A stretch of 64,000 nt of DNA, taken from NCBI GenBank assembly GCA_009760855.2, contig WPIO01000223.1, positions 89,501-153,500 of the forward strand, read 5' to 3'. The first letter of the stretch is position 1. Every line of letters starts with the position of its first letter. The position numbers were made by a program, and so were the translations under genes. The DNA is from Cristatella mucedo (lineage: Eukaryota > Bryozoa > Phylactolaemata > Cristatellidae). Below, piece by piece: positions 13,161 through 24,583 of the stretch. The notes under the pieces are model-generated. The model saw nothing but the letters and a program-made list of their open reading frames with translations, made no database searches and was not told where the DNA came from.

Positions 13161-13539
13161 GTGTCGGCACGTATAAGCCCATAAAGAACGAATCGCAGAG
13201 ATAAGAATCTATGGAGCAAGCGATGCCGACGCTCACCTCAAAACCGTATATTCGGACGACGCTCGCCGCAGCCGAACAGCAGCGCACAGCCGTACCCTCA
13301 TGCTCCGACGTTGGCGCTACCGTTGCCGGTCCGAGCTCGTCATGCTTCTGCTGTTCAGCGACAGCTCATCGACGGCGGGTGGACGAGCCGTCGCAGCTGT
13401 GTGCCGGCTCGTACCTACGCTACATCCAATAAGTAATCGACGGTAGGTTAAAAATAATGCTAGCGGATTTAACGAAGCCTCTTTTTGTATAGCGATGAAG
13501 AGCCTGTCACAGAGGCTATCGCCACCGCTTGCAGTGGCG

Positions 13540-13640
13540 ATAGAGGATCGCCCACCACAGGATTCGAACCCACGACCTCGGGACCGAGGCCGTGAAAAGC
13601 AATCACCTTACCCAGTGAGCCATTACGGCTCAGGACGGCA
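13540..13640 (-). repeat. tRNA-derived SINE head
   Basis: Read on the minus strand this has an A-box-like tggctcactgggtaagg and a B box gggttcgaatcc at tRNA spacing. The acceptor arms do not pair, so it is a tRNA-derived SINE and not a tRNA gene. Confidence 0.65.
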
Positions 13641-14029
13641 GCTGAATAACGTCCTTCGTCTAAGCGACAGTCAGCCGCAGCAATAGATGCAGCTCAAGCT
13701 ACCCAACGTGCGGGGACGTATTCCCTCCGCAAGAGTGCTTGTGCTGTTAGCAGCGTACGAGGAGTGTAAAGATAAAACTGAGCTAGACGTGCAGCGACTC
13801 TGTGCGCTTGCGAATAAAGCTCAGTAAAATCCCCACTTCGTGTGTCTCGCTTTCTAAGTCACGCCGCGGATTCACGACCCTCTGTAGTAACGAGAAGTAG
13901 GTCCGCGCCAGAAACGCTCGTTTTGTGGCGGCTTGCTTATTGTGCGTAGGCGCTCACCGAACGGCATTAGGCGCTAGATTACGCCGCTAGGTAAGCGGCA
14001 GGTTAAGCAAATCTAATTAACCTTGTTAT

Positions 14030-14150
14030 GTTTGTTGACATTGCGCATGCTGCCACTAATACTTTTATCGTGCTTTCTTTACAGCATATGTAAATTGCCT
14101 AGACAGAGATTAGTTCTCTGAGGGTGCTACACAAGCGTAGTATTATAATT
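14030..14150 (+). repeat. LINE family A 3' tail
   Basis: cagcatatgtaaattgccta, an agagattagttctctgaggg block and a short AT-rich end identify a plus-strand LINE A tail. Copy 2 lacks this region. Confidence 0.65.
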
Positions 14151-14599
14151 AGCTGACAGCTGCAGTATCCGCCGCCCGTGCAGCAGGAAAGGGAAATGGT
14201 GCTCGTTGCAGGAAAAAAGGCAAAACAGATCCAGCCTGCCTGCTTCCAAACCTTCTGCTGCGTATTGTGTGGTTCTCACGGGTCGGCGCTGGCGGCTGTG
14301 GCCCCCCGCTATTCACATTCGGAGGTCGGGCTCCGCAGCGTATATTGACCCGGAAGTTCATGGCGCCGCCAGAGGTAGCCGCCTCGTCGCGGTACCGTGC
14401 GCTGCGACCTATACGCTTCGCCGCGAGGGCTCTGCCTCTGCCTTTATGTTAATAATGAAGGCGCAAGTACCGGATGTGAATACAGAAGTCAGTTGCCGCT
14501 CTTTCTAAAAGTCCCTCACACTCGGCGTAAGAGCTCGCTGTAGAGGCTCGCGGGCGCGCCGGCTGGCGGCGCGATGAAAAGCGTAGCGCCCGCAAGCGA

Positions 14600-14860
14600 G
14601 TCGTGGAGTTGTCGACGATGGCTGTATTATGTGATCTAGCAGCCGTCGTGCGTGCTGCTCCAGAGCACGTGGCGTTGAGAGAGAAAGGAGAGTGGATAGT
14701 GTGCGTGCAGGCCGACGCACAGGCAGAAAGTGAATCGAGCGGCTAGGAACGCGTCACGTGCCGGCAAGGAGCTCGACCGTTGGGCTAATGGAACGTCGGC
14801 TGGGGGCGGAACCACGTGATGGTGATGACACGCCCACACCAAGGGGTGGTTTTTGGGGCG
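14600..14860 (+). repeat. Dispersed repeat shared with 23680-23910
   Basis: The block cagccgtcgtgcgtgctgct through gatgacacgcccaca recurs at 23700-23905 with scattered substitutions. It does not lie at the position expected from the segmental duplication, so it is a separate dispersed copy. No coding function is evident. Confidence 0.6.
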
Positions 14861-14949
14861 ACAGCTGGGCGGAGCTTAGCGTACAACTGGCCAGTGGCGA
14901 TTGGCAAGCGACTATACCGGACGATATAATTATAACACGACTATAATTA

Positions 14950-14950
14950 C

Positions 14951-15029
<79 letters not shown>
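14950..15029. repeat. (CA)n microsatellite
   Basis: About forty CA units with one interruption, followed by a short TA run. Confidence 0.95.
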
Positions 15030-15040
<11 letters not shown>

Positions 15041-15059
15041 TTTTACTTGTACATCATTC

Positions 15060-15420
15060 TAGTAATGTAATGTATCTCCGTCTATAACTCCGCAGTCGTA
15101 AAGACAGGAGAGATTTGTATAGCTCACTCACAGCCTAAGCGGCTTTCGGTACGCATCCGGTAGCCAACAGACTTTGTCTCACGCAACAAAGAGAAAGTGG
15201 GAAGCATAGCAGAGTCAGGAGAGCAGTTGAGGTAGTGAGTCTAATTAGTAGTCTAGGTTGTAGTCTAGTTAAAAAGTAGCATAGAAGTAGCAGCTCAGGA
15301 CCGCTGAAAAGAATGTGCCATAGTCGGCAGTTGGAGAGTAGTTGTCGTTGCGTAAGAATTGTGGAAGCGGGATCCATAGTCTAGGACTTGCAGAGCTAAA
15401 GCTTCTGTCGCCAACTGTCT
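15060..15420 (-). mobile_element. LINE family B fragment
   Basis: The fragment begins with the TGTAA-type end gtaatgtaatgtatctccgt on the minus strand and continues to the C-terminal codons of the LINE B ORF. It encodes the residues preceding LWNSLPQF in related copies. A shorter version lies at 33917-34240. Confidence 0.7.
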
Positions 15421-15918
15421 TTAAGCGGAGGAATGGGACAGCTAATTTATTGTCCCCTCAGGACAAGTAAGCGTAGTCGACGCGAGATCATTGCCCGTTA
15501 GGGTACCTACAGTGTCACGATCAAGTTATAATATTCCCAACCGCGCGTCGTTAGGCTGACCTTGTAAGGTTAAGGGACGAGCCGGCGAGCTCCGAGTTCA
15601 TTGACCCTATGCTACCTAGAGTTGTTTGAATTGGCAGGAACTATGAGCGTAAAACGAGGCCGCAAAGTTTGCGTCGTCGCCTATGAGATCCGGGGAGACG
15701 CGTCCAAACTTGGCCGCAAGTCCACCCGGAGCGCACCTGGCCAGGTTGGGTAGTGCGTTCGGATTACCGCTTGGGGGCGCTCGATGCGTTCGCATACTGC
15801 CAGCGTTTTTTCGCGACGCTCCGTCATGCCGTGCCACCACGGCCATCCCTGGCCGTTACCACCTGCATTCCCGACACTACCTATTCTTCTTCCGACCCCG
15901 GGTGGGCTCTCGTCGCCA

Positions 15919-15924
15919 GCGATG
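15919..15924. other. Unoccupied Polinton target site
   Basis: The sequence ccagcgatgctgcgtccgca runs uninterrupted here. In copy 2 the same flank is split: ccagcgatg is followed by the left end of the Polinton, and gcggtgctgcgtcc follows its right end. The six bases gcgatg are thus the target that was duplicated on insertion. Confidence 0.9.
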
Positions 15925-16181
15925 CTGCGTCCGCAGCGCCGTCCAGGCCGTTGCGACTGGTGCCGGCTGTCGTCGTCGTTGGCCGATGATCCGCGATGAC
16001 GCTGACTGGTTTCATTTGTTTGAATGGAATCTGCGCCATGATGAGTGTTACTAATTAGACGAGGTTTAGCTAGACAGTCTAAAAATGATAAATGAGCTGC
16101 CTTCGTGGACAGCAGTCCTAGATCGTAGGTCACCTTGGCAGCATTTAGAAATTTAAAAGTAGGATAAAGAAAGGATATAGC

Positions 16182-16215
<34 letters not shown>
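16182..16215. repeat. (AT)n microsatellite
   Basis: A TA run of about 30 bases. The corresponding run in copy 2 (58886-58955) is about twice as long. Confidence 0.95.
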
Positions 16216-16218
<3 letters not shown>

Positions 16219-16364
16219 TTAGGTAGACGATAGAAAGAAGGATAGAACACAGAGAGTGCCTAAACAGCCTGTAGAACCACTGTGCCGCACTGTACTCCGA
16301 GATGGAAGGGTTCAAGAGCTCGTGCTAAACGTTCCGAAAAAAGACTAGGAATCTTCTTTTGCAG

Positions 16365-16460
16365 CAAATGTCAAATGCCTACGTAGAAGTGTAGTTCTCT
16401 GAGGATGCTATACAATTGTATTAGTATTGTTATTTTAATGCATTATTATTACAGCATATG
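16365..16460 (+). repeat. LINE family A 3' tail
   Basis: gcagcaaatgtcaaatgcct, then agttctctgaggatgctata and an ATT-rich end. The same insertion is at 59095-59195, so it predates the duplication. Confidence 0.65.
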
Positions 16461-17247
16461 TTAATTGAAAGTCTGCTTAAAGGAGTGCCGTGTTTTGCGC
16501 GTGTGATTACTACCTCGTTCGTGCCCATCGTGCTGTGTTCGAGGAGCATGGCTGCTGGTCATAATGACTCCCTGATGATAGAAAAGAGTATCGAGCCACT
16601 GGATCGGGCAAACTAAGTCTTTGCGCTGTGGTTTAACATCGCTGTACTCAGCTATAGGACTTAGTCCTCATCCAGGTTAGGGAAGTCGATTAGGTGTACC
16701 CAGAAGCGGGCCAGCCTAAACATGCTGTAGCGGCTGAAAGAAGAGGGCTGGACACCGGCTGCTGTGCTTGCCGCGGGAAAAAGATCAGCTCGAACAAGAA
16801 CGAGCTCAATCGCCGGCTAATTTAACACAGAGCAAAGTAATCCGTGATTTAGCTTTAGCTAACTTTTCTCCGGAAGACTCAGATGCAGAAAATTCCAAAA
16901 AGACACTTGAGGTTTATGCGAGCGATCCGGTTGTAGGATAATGGCCTTTGGAGCATGACTAAGTTTAACGAATGGGCCATGTCATCAGGCTTTTCGTAAG
17001 TGAAAGAATTACACTGGGTTGCTTCCAGAAAAATGGCCCAGTGCTTGTCTAGCTCATGTACAGGTTTCTTAGTTTTTACTGTATGGGCCTAGGATCCTTG
17101 TGACGAGGGCTGTTGGAACCTTCTGGTCGTTTAGATTCTTCCATAGTGGCAATCTCTGGGTTTTCCACTACCCTCGCGATCTCCCTGATTAGGCCCTGAT
17201 TAGCATGGCTTCAATCGACAGGAAGACGTGGGTAGAGGTTAACTAAA

Positions 17248-17425
17248 CGCTCGGTCTCCAAGGGATTTGAGGCTTGTACGGGGTATTTGTAGACTATTAG
17301 ATTCCGAAAAGCGGGTGGTACGTGCTTGGCCTCACGGGGGAGTATATCTTAGAGATAGGCTGGAACCAAAGAATGAAGTGACCTAAAAGTGAGTGACCAA
17401 ACCTTGAAGTCAATCATGTGGTACG
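17248..17425 (-). mobile_element. LINE family A ORF fragment
   Basis: On the minus strand this matches the C-terminal coding part of LINE A (gattccgaaaagcgggtggt, aggctggaaccaaagaatga). Both ends are lost. It lies just past the end of the segmental duplication. Confidence 0.65.
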
Positions 17426-18000
17426 TCTAGTTAGAAAGTTCTGCCCTCCTTAAAAATTTACTGGCATGCCAGCCGGGCAGCGGTTCTATAAAACACACCA
17501 CACATCCTCACCACCTTCGTACATGTAGATGTCAGTTCTGGAGCATCGTGACAGACACTGTTGATGAAGGCTGCACGTCCACGGCAAGGTCTGCCATTCT
17601 GCCTGAATCGTAATGCCTCTAATCACAGTCTGCATGTGGGTGATCACAGAGCTATTGCTGCTGCTCACACCCTTTTAAGTTTTTAGCTGGAGATACCGGC
17701 TTGGTTTTGTCCCCTGATGGATGTCAGTATCTCCGAGCTATTTTGCATGACATGAGGCAGACTCACCCATGTAAATGTCGGAGTAGCATCGGCATGATTA
17801 TCATCAGTGTCTGTATGATGTTGGAGTTTATGCTCAAATGTGGCCTCGATCGTTATGCTGATGGTGATGTATGCATGCTGCAGGTTCGCTCAAAGGAGGG
17901 CACTGTCGTTCGTACTCGTGCGACTCAATGCTGAGCGCATAGCAGTCGTGTTGCATTCCGGAGGCACAGCTGGTGGTGGTAATGGCTCTGGGATATATAA
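17426..18000. other. Host DNA, no gene seen
   Basis: Only short open frames with no recognisable domain. Confidence 0.3.
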
Positions 18001-18004
18001 AAGA

Positions 18005-18118
18005 ACATCGAAAAAGGGAATGGGAAATGGGAAAACTTGAAAAAATAATGGGAAAATGGGAAATGGGAAAACTGGAAAAATAATGCGAAAATGGGAAATG
18101 GGAAAAAGGGAAAAGAGC
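18005..18118. repeat. Minisatellite of gggaaaatgggaaa-like units
   Basis: Purine-rich units of the type gggaaatgggaaaa..ctggaaaaataatg repeat with small changes for about 110 bases, directly upstream of a LINE A copy. The plus strand has almost no cytosine. Confidence 0.8.
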
Positions 18119-18225
18119 ATCGAGGTATCGAGAATCCTGCTCCGAGCCTCGGCTGCCGTGCTGCTATGGCCTGATGACATTTTGTCGAGCTTTTTCACTA
18201 TGCCCTTGGCACATTCCTCTTTCTA

Positions 18226-18865
18226 TTATTCTATTTTTCCTTTGTATTTGTGCTACCCGTCCTGAGCGTCGCAGTTGCCACATTACTCCACTTCTCGCCG
18301 ACCTGCACTGGTTACCAGTCAAGCAACGGATTGACTTCAAGGTTTTGTCGCTCACTTTTAGGTCTCTTCATTCTATGGCTCCAGCCTATCTTTCAGATAT
18401 ACTACCCCATCAGGCAAAGCATCGTACCACTCGCTTTTCGGAATCCAACAGTCTAGAAATACCTCGTACAAACCTTAAATCCTTTGGAGACCGTGCATTT
18501 AGCTCGTATGCTCCCACAGCCTGGAACTCCCTCCCGACCTGCATCAGAACATCCCCTGACCTGACCACATTTAAAAGAAACTTAAAAACATACCTATTTA
18601 GGACAGCATTTAGTGGGTCCTTGTGATTCGTCCTCGATGTGCTTATGCGTGCTGACACTGTTCATGCTGCCACTAACCACATTTGCATGCTGACCCAGTG
18701 CATGTAACCCCTAACCATGTTATTCATTTTGTTTGTTTTTCAGGCATGATTTTACTTACTATTCTGTTGCGTATCACTTTGCAGCAAATGTAAAGCGCCT
18801 AGAAAGAGATTAAGTTCTCTGAGGGCGCTTTATCAAGTGCAATATTATTATTATTAATATTATTA
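18226..18865 (+). mobile_element. LINE family A, 5'-truncated, with ORF2 C-terminus
   Basis: The coding part (to the TGA at 18624-18626) gives the C-terminal region typical of CR1/L2-group LINEs, with LLADLHWLPVKQRIDFK, SFGDRAFSSYAP and WNSLPTC. A 3' untranslated region follows, then gcaaatgtaaagcgcctaga, agattaagttctctgagggc and an ATT-repeat end near 18855. The reverse transcriptase core is missing, as expected for 5' truncation during target-primed reverse transcription. Confidence 0.85.
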
Positions 18866-20960
18866 CCCGCGATCGATAGTCGCGTGAAAGGCATCAGTAG
18901 CAGGGTTCATGCATTCTAGGGTTCATGCTTCGGCTCTGCTGATCGAGCTGCTGCTGATTGCTGCATGCGGCGCTGTGCATCGAGTTATCGGTTGCCAGAC
19001 TCACTCATTCGCAGGGTTCAAGAAGGGGTATCCTCATTAACAGTTTAGCATGCAGATACTATGCCCCTGGTCTCTTCTTCCATGCAATACAGCTTTGGGC
19101 CTAGCTAAATTCATCACTGCAGCAGCCTCGAACACTGTCTTGTGACATGGGCCTCGAGCCTAGCCGGTCAGCATGAACAATTTCGTCTGCTAGAATGAAC
19201 CCTTTGTTGATTGATTTTCTTCCGAAGGTGGTGGAGATGTGTGGTGTGTTTTAGAGTGCTAGCTGCACAGGTGGGATGCCAGTACATTTTAAAGGAAGGT
19301 GCTGAACTTTTTACCTGGACGTACTACACGACCGTGAACTCGTTTGGGTTAAAATTTACAGGCTTTGAGTGGCTAGGTTTGACCATCACTAGAAAGTTGG
19401 TTTTTATCTTCATTTGAGGTGTGAAAGCGTGTTGCTGTCCACCTTTAAATGTCAGCAACGCATGCTGCTACTGCTGTCTGTCCTGACTTTGCAGTCAACC
19501 CTTCTTGCAAGCAGTGCCTTATTGTGGGCAACTATTGTCGCAGTACTTAATACGTAGCACAAGAACTACTACCAATCTGATCATTTGTTAGTTAATTTTT
19601 TAGCTTTACTGCGGATTTAGTGGTTTAGAAGAAGTCTAAGTACCTGCCAAACACCCAAGGAGTGTACAATACCATACGGTTGTCAGTGCCCTCAAGCTGG
19701 CGTTATCGAGACCGATGCAACGAATCGCTTGTAGAGCATATTGTACTTGACTTTGGTGAGGGTTACAGTGTCTTCTTAGAGCATGACAGATACTCGACTG
19801 GTTGCTTATCTCTGTATCAGAGCATTCATGCATACCGGTTGCCGAGGTACTATGCTAGCTATGGTAGAATTTAGCTTCTATAAAAACCTGGTGGGATATG
19901 ATCATAAAAATGCTGACGACCATCAACTGTCTCTGTAATCGTTCCTAGATCAGTACCTTACCTTGCGGTTCTTGTAGCGATCTAAAGATCGTTTTCCAGC
20001 CTCTTTTCCAGCAAGATAGATGAAATCAGAGGGTGTATCCTCAGCGTAATCATGTATTCGTTGCTTTACCTCAAACTTCACTTTAAGCCCTGCCACTAGT
20101 GACCTTATCTCGCAGTTCATCTTCCAGTTCAAAAAGACTGGAAGCTCTTGAGATTCCATGTACTGTTTTGCTGAGATTCGTCAGGTGCCATGTCTTGTCC
20201 TTGAAATCCTAAAAGGGTGTTGTTAGGCCACTCATTTAGAAGTCAACAGTGGACTAAAAGAACTACAACAACTTCAGCTGAGTGTCGTTATTACCTTTCT
20301 TATCAAATAGACTATTATACATTTACTACACATTCAGCAGCCTCATCTACGTAGCAGCCATAACCTTGGCTTGCAGGAAGCATCGAACAGACATTGCGCG
20401 CGTCACGTGCTGCAGGACTCTGACCTTCGACCGATTTGTCAGACTCGGCTCGCGTTCGCGGCTGGCACTAGGCGTGCTGTAGAGCCGTGCTCACCCCGTA
20501 AGCATGCATGCACTCGTGCGTACAAAAAGCGAGCAAGCTCGAGTTTAATGTCGTAACAAGTTCAATGTGAAAGCTAGTAAAAACCTCAACCGTCAAAAAA
20601 ATTTGCTGAGTGCACATTCGTAGACGGGTATTTTAGCTATCAGGGGGAAGCGTGCTGGGGACATTTGCAGCACTGCCCCTGCCAGCGAGCCAGTGGCAGT
20701 AAAGCAGTACTGCAGATGTCACTGGGCCGGCAGCTGTTGTTGCCTCCTGTTGATTTCCGTTAGCCTTCTTGCTTAGCCATTTGTCGTCAAACCTGACTGT
20801 ATCCACAGTGAGTAAAGTGAATTCTCAGTACATCTAAAAACGAGATCTGGCAAGTGAATGCATTTTCAAAACGAGGCTGGTAGGAGTTTGTTGAAGAGCA
20901 TTGTCGCGTTTCTAGAAAGGCTGCCGAGCCAACCGCATTGAACGGCAGCCTACGAATAGC
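18866..20960. other. Host DNA, no gene seen
   Basis: Two kilobases without a supported gene. Open frames up to about 70 codons occur on both strands but show no domain and no splice pattern I can defend. Confidence 0.3.
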
Positions 20961-21247
20961 AAATGGTTCAATTAACAAAAGAGCTAGCAGACGAATGTCA
21001 ACTACCAGACTGAGAAGCAATTGAGTTTCTTAAGCTCAGCATTATTATTTTACCTCGAGGATTGATGTTTCCAAAAGTACCTTACCGTGACTAGGGTGGG
21101 TGGGTTCGGTTCTGCTGTGGTTCAATTAACAGAAGAGTTTTCAGACGGATGTCAACCACCAGACTGAGAAGCAGTAGAATTTGTTAAACTCAGTATTCAT
21201 ATTTAGTCTTTCAAAAATGTCTTACTGTGACTAGGGTGGATGGGGTC
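20961..21247. repeat. Direct tandem duplication of about 155 bp
   Basis: ggttcaattaacaaaagagc through gtgactagggtgggtggg (20961-21112) is repeated at 21118-21247 with substitutions and a short deletion. Both units contain taccagactgagaagca-like and gtgactagggtgg strings. Confidence 0.75.
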
Positions 21248-21309
21248 GCTTCAGCAGTGCTTGCTCTATCTATTGTGTCTATTCCGGTCAGGTGCCTATG
21301 TGTAATATA

Positions 21310-21440
21310 TGATTAATTTGTTTAGCCCGCAAAGAGAACTTAATCTGTAATATCTCTTAATTCGGGTGCTTCACATATGACACAGGGCTGGAGCCCACGA
21401 CATCAGCCATCAAATACATTTCACCTACAACTTAATCGTG
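21310..21440 (-). repeat. tRNA-derived SINE, decayed
   Basis: The order agagaacttaatctg, gggtgcttcacatatga, then ggctggagcccacgacatca mirrors the better preserved SINE at 58585-58735. On the minus strand a degenerate B box precedes a LINE A-type tail. Confidence 0.5.
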
Positions 21441-21904
21441 GAGAGGGACCACCGGGGGAACCAGTGTGCCGCAATAGCTTCGCCAGCATGAAGACAAAGG
21501 GCGGCAGCAGCACCGCCCGACATCCGCTGGGTTGGAAACCTTTTCTGGTCTCCCATGCTCGTAACGAAATGCTACAGGGTAGGGGAGGGCAGGGTGACCG
21601 GCTTAGACCAGACAGACATGGCGTAGTAGTAGCGCGCTTGCTTGAGTTTTTTCTTCTCTGTTATTACTTCGCAGCTGCAGGAGGCTACCTGAAATATATA
21701 CCCTTGCATGGCCGCATCCATACAATCAAGAAGAATAAGAATTATAAGAAGTATTCGAGCTTTGAAATCAACCTGCTTAACTAACAGTAACTTGAGAAGA
21801 GTGCCCTTTGACGAATCCGTAGGGCTATGGCTAAGTTGAAGCAACAAACTCGAAGCTCCGGCTGAGGGGATGGAAAGGAGGAGCTGGCGGTTGCCCAGCG
21901 TGTG

Positions 21905-22325
21905 CTTAGGGTTCGGCGACTTGCTCACGCAGGATTTCACGAGAGGGTGCAAAGTTCAGAAGCAAAGATTGTTTATCATAGATGTCTTAGCTGCCGCATT
22001 GCACCACTTCTCTCTGGCCTGCAGCACTGTCTGTCCATCGAGAGGCCGATCCACTTCAAGGTCCCGACACTTACTTTAAGGATCGTTCATTCTCTTACTT
22101 CAGCTTACTTACCTTCGCACTTCTTTTTCTCAGGACTCTCCGCACACCATCTGCTCATTTAAATCTCGTCACCGAGTTATACTTGAAAGTAAACTGGATT
22201 TTGGCGATCACGCCTTCAGCTATTTGACACCTAAAACCAGGAAATACCTGTCGAACGACATAACGGCATCCTCAAATTTGACGACGCTTAAAGCAAAGCT
22301 GAAGAATCTCACCTTTGCCCCCTAA
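21905..22325 (+). mobile_element. Old CR1/L2-type LINE fragment, third family
   Basis: The frame around 21985-22160 reads CRIAPLLSGL and HFKVPTLTLR, and the following sequence in another frame encodes a DFGDHAFS-like stretch. This is the same C-terminal region as in LINE A but strongly diverged, with frameshifts. I take it as an older family. Confidence 0.5.
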
Positions 22326-23279
22326 CGCACGTGCTTTGTTCACGTGAATCGTCCATAGTGTACTCCCACGTGCAGTAATTTCTTAGTCACTGATCAGTTC
22401 TTAGGCCTTATTAGGTCTTAGGCCTATTTCCAGCCAACGTGCACAATCAGGAGAGGTTTTGTCATTTTTCTGATGCTGAATAAGTTCAGTAGCATTATTG
22501 TAAATATTATTGTAATCCCAGAATCTGTCGCTTTGATATGTCTTTTGCCTGCCAGCCAATCGACTTGACAGCTCTCGAGGGCCCAGAGCAAATCGCTCAA
22601 CGTTGCCGAGGTACCCTTTGTTAACTTCCAGTGCATGAAACAGCTCCAAACGCGATCGCAGTTTTTCCTGTGTCTTGACTTCAAGCATTCTATACTAGCG
22701 TTGAAAGCGCGTCGGTGTAAACTTTGAGCACCTTGACCAGACGAACCCATTTCCGAGGGCCAATCCGATGAGCTACTAGGCTAAAAGCTTCCCGAAAAGC
22801 GACGGTTTCATCTGAAAGATGAAGAAACAGTTTGAAAGCTTTCATAAACTTTGATACACAAAAGCCACAAGCCAAGTTGAACGAACAACGGCGAACTCTT
22901 GCATGCATGACACGTCAGCTAATTCACTGAAATTAGACCCACTTAGCATCCTGATTGATCTTTGGTCTCCACAAGTCTAATATTTTTTGAGCTCACTTGA
23001 AGAAACTCTGCTCTTAGATATTTTGCCAAAAATTTTCGCGTCTCGTAAATATTCTTTTGCAACCGGGGCAATAACAGATGAAAGCCTGACAAAATCAGGA
23101 TCTGGTATCCTTTCAGAAACTTTAAGGTAAGTACGTTAAGGTAAGTAAGGTAAGGTAAGGGATTGTGAATTTGCGATAGAAAATCAGCAGCTTTCAGACG
23201 ATAATCTTGAGGTCACCAAGCACATGCCTGACTTAATGACACTAATCGGCGATTTGTTAGTGGTCTAGTTCATACACCT
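22326..23279. other. Host DNA with a short GGTAA array
   Basis: No gene is supported. A short degenerate array of ggtaa/gtaag units lies at 23127-23160. Confidence 0.35.
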
Positions 23280-24583
23280 TAGCATTTCCGCGTGCTCCAC
23301 GGCAACGCCACACAACGCATTTCGCGAGAAAGTTCTCTGAAGGCCCGTGCTCAACCGCCACGCCCTGCGTTAGAAGTGTGTCACAGAGGCCATGCGTACT
23401 GAAAGTTTCAGGCAAGCTCGACGCTGCGGCCTCGGCGTCCGCCCAGCGATCGCAAGCTTCGAGGATCAGAGGTAATGGGCCCGCCCGAGTGAGCGAGCCC
23501 TCTTGGCCACAAATGATGCGCAAGGCACTCGAGGTCTTGACGAAACTCTCTCAACTTGATCGCAGCTCTTTTTCCGCCTCCAGTGCTACTTCGGTGTTGT
23601 TGTAGGGGCTCGTGTGTGCACGATGGCGGCGCTACGAAGGGCAAAGCCCCCCACAAGCCAGTCGTTGCCTAGTCGACGACGGCTGTATTGTATGATATAG
23701 CAGCCGTCGTGCGTGCTGCTCCTGAGCACGTGGCGTTAAGAGAGCGAATAGAGTGGATAGAGTGCGTACAGGCCAAGGCACAGAAAGAAAGTCAATTGCT
23801 CGGCTCTGAGCGAGTCACGTGCCGACAGGGAGCTGCCCCGTTCGGCGGACTGAACGTAGGCTGGGGGGGGGCTGAACCATGTGATGGCGATGACACGCCC
23901 ACAATGTGACCTGCAGTGACGCTCACAGGTGGAGAGTCGCAGGCGCTTCAAAGCCGTCGCTCGGTCATGCGGAGCTGCGCCCCTTACGACGCGGTTGCGA
24001 TAGTGATCGAGCGAGCGAGCATCTGTCGTCGGCAGAGCCGGTCAGCCTACCGCCCGCCGCTCCAGGCCGGCTCACTGCCACCAGCGTCGGCTTCCGTCTC
24101 CTGGCTGCCAGCCGGTCTTCGAAGCCCAGCACAGCAGTCGATTCTATACTTAACCATTTCTCTCCGACACATTGACTACTTAGCAGCGGGCGAAGGAAGA
24201 GTATTTTCGCATCGCAGCCGTCTGATTCAGCAAGTCGGCGAATTGCTGGTATCCTGGGAGTGATTCTTTCGCCCTGGTTACCCGGTGTTTGCTTACTTTC
24301 ACACCTCCAATCGCCGGCGACGTTTCAGTCGTCGGTCCATTGTGGGAGTAAATGTTCGTGGCGCTCGATCGATGGCCTGCTAAGCAACCGCTGACTTTGG
24401 TGGCAGCAGTTTGCGGCTACTGTAGCTTCGCTGTCAATGTGACGCTACAGTCGCTAGCCCATCCAGCTTCTGTTTGCTGAGGAGCCAGACATAAAATGGC
24501 TGTTATTCTCAGCTGACGTTCTGCGGGCAGAATAGGCTGGATTTCGGTTGTAACGTGCGATATATGCTCTCAAAATCTGTAAA

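Larger units (their letters stand above)
232..17240 (+). repeat. Segmental duplication, copy 1
   Basis: This segment matches 23280-62690 in the same order and orientation once the insertions in copy 2 are set aside. Landmarks shared by both copies are the SASS6 exons, the LINE tail near 1960, the cysteine-rich exon near 6312, the LINE tail near 11830, the AT run near 12735, and the block 15653-17240. Similarity by eye varies from about 85-90 percent to nearly complete. Copy 1 keeps the empty Polinton target site. Copy 2 lacks parts of 8000-8600 and most of 13170-15100 relative to copy 1. I did not compute an alignment, so the edges are good to a few tens of bases. Confidence 0.85.

Noticed and set aside
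13540-13640. tRNA gene on minus
   Set aside because: A and B boxes are present but the acceptor stem does not pair; it is a SINE head.
14754-15026. Cys-Val repeat frame
   Set aside because: Translation of the CA microsatellite.
15681-16133. 150-codon frame on minus and overlapping plus frames
   Set aside because: GC-rich host DNA open on both strands, disrupted in the copy 2 counterpart; no domain. It merely spans the empty target site.
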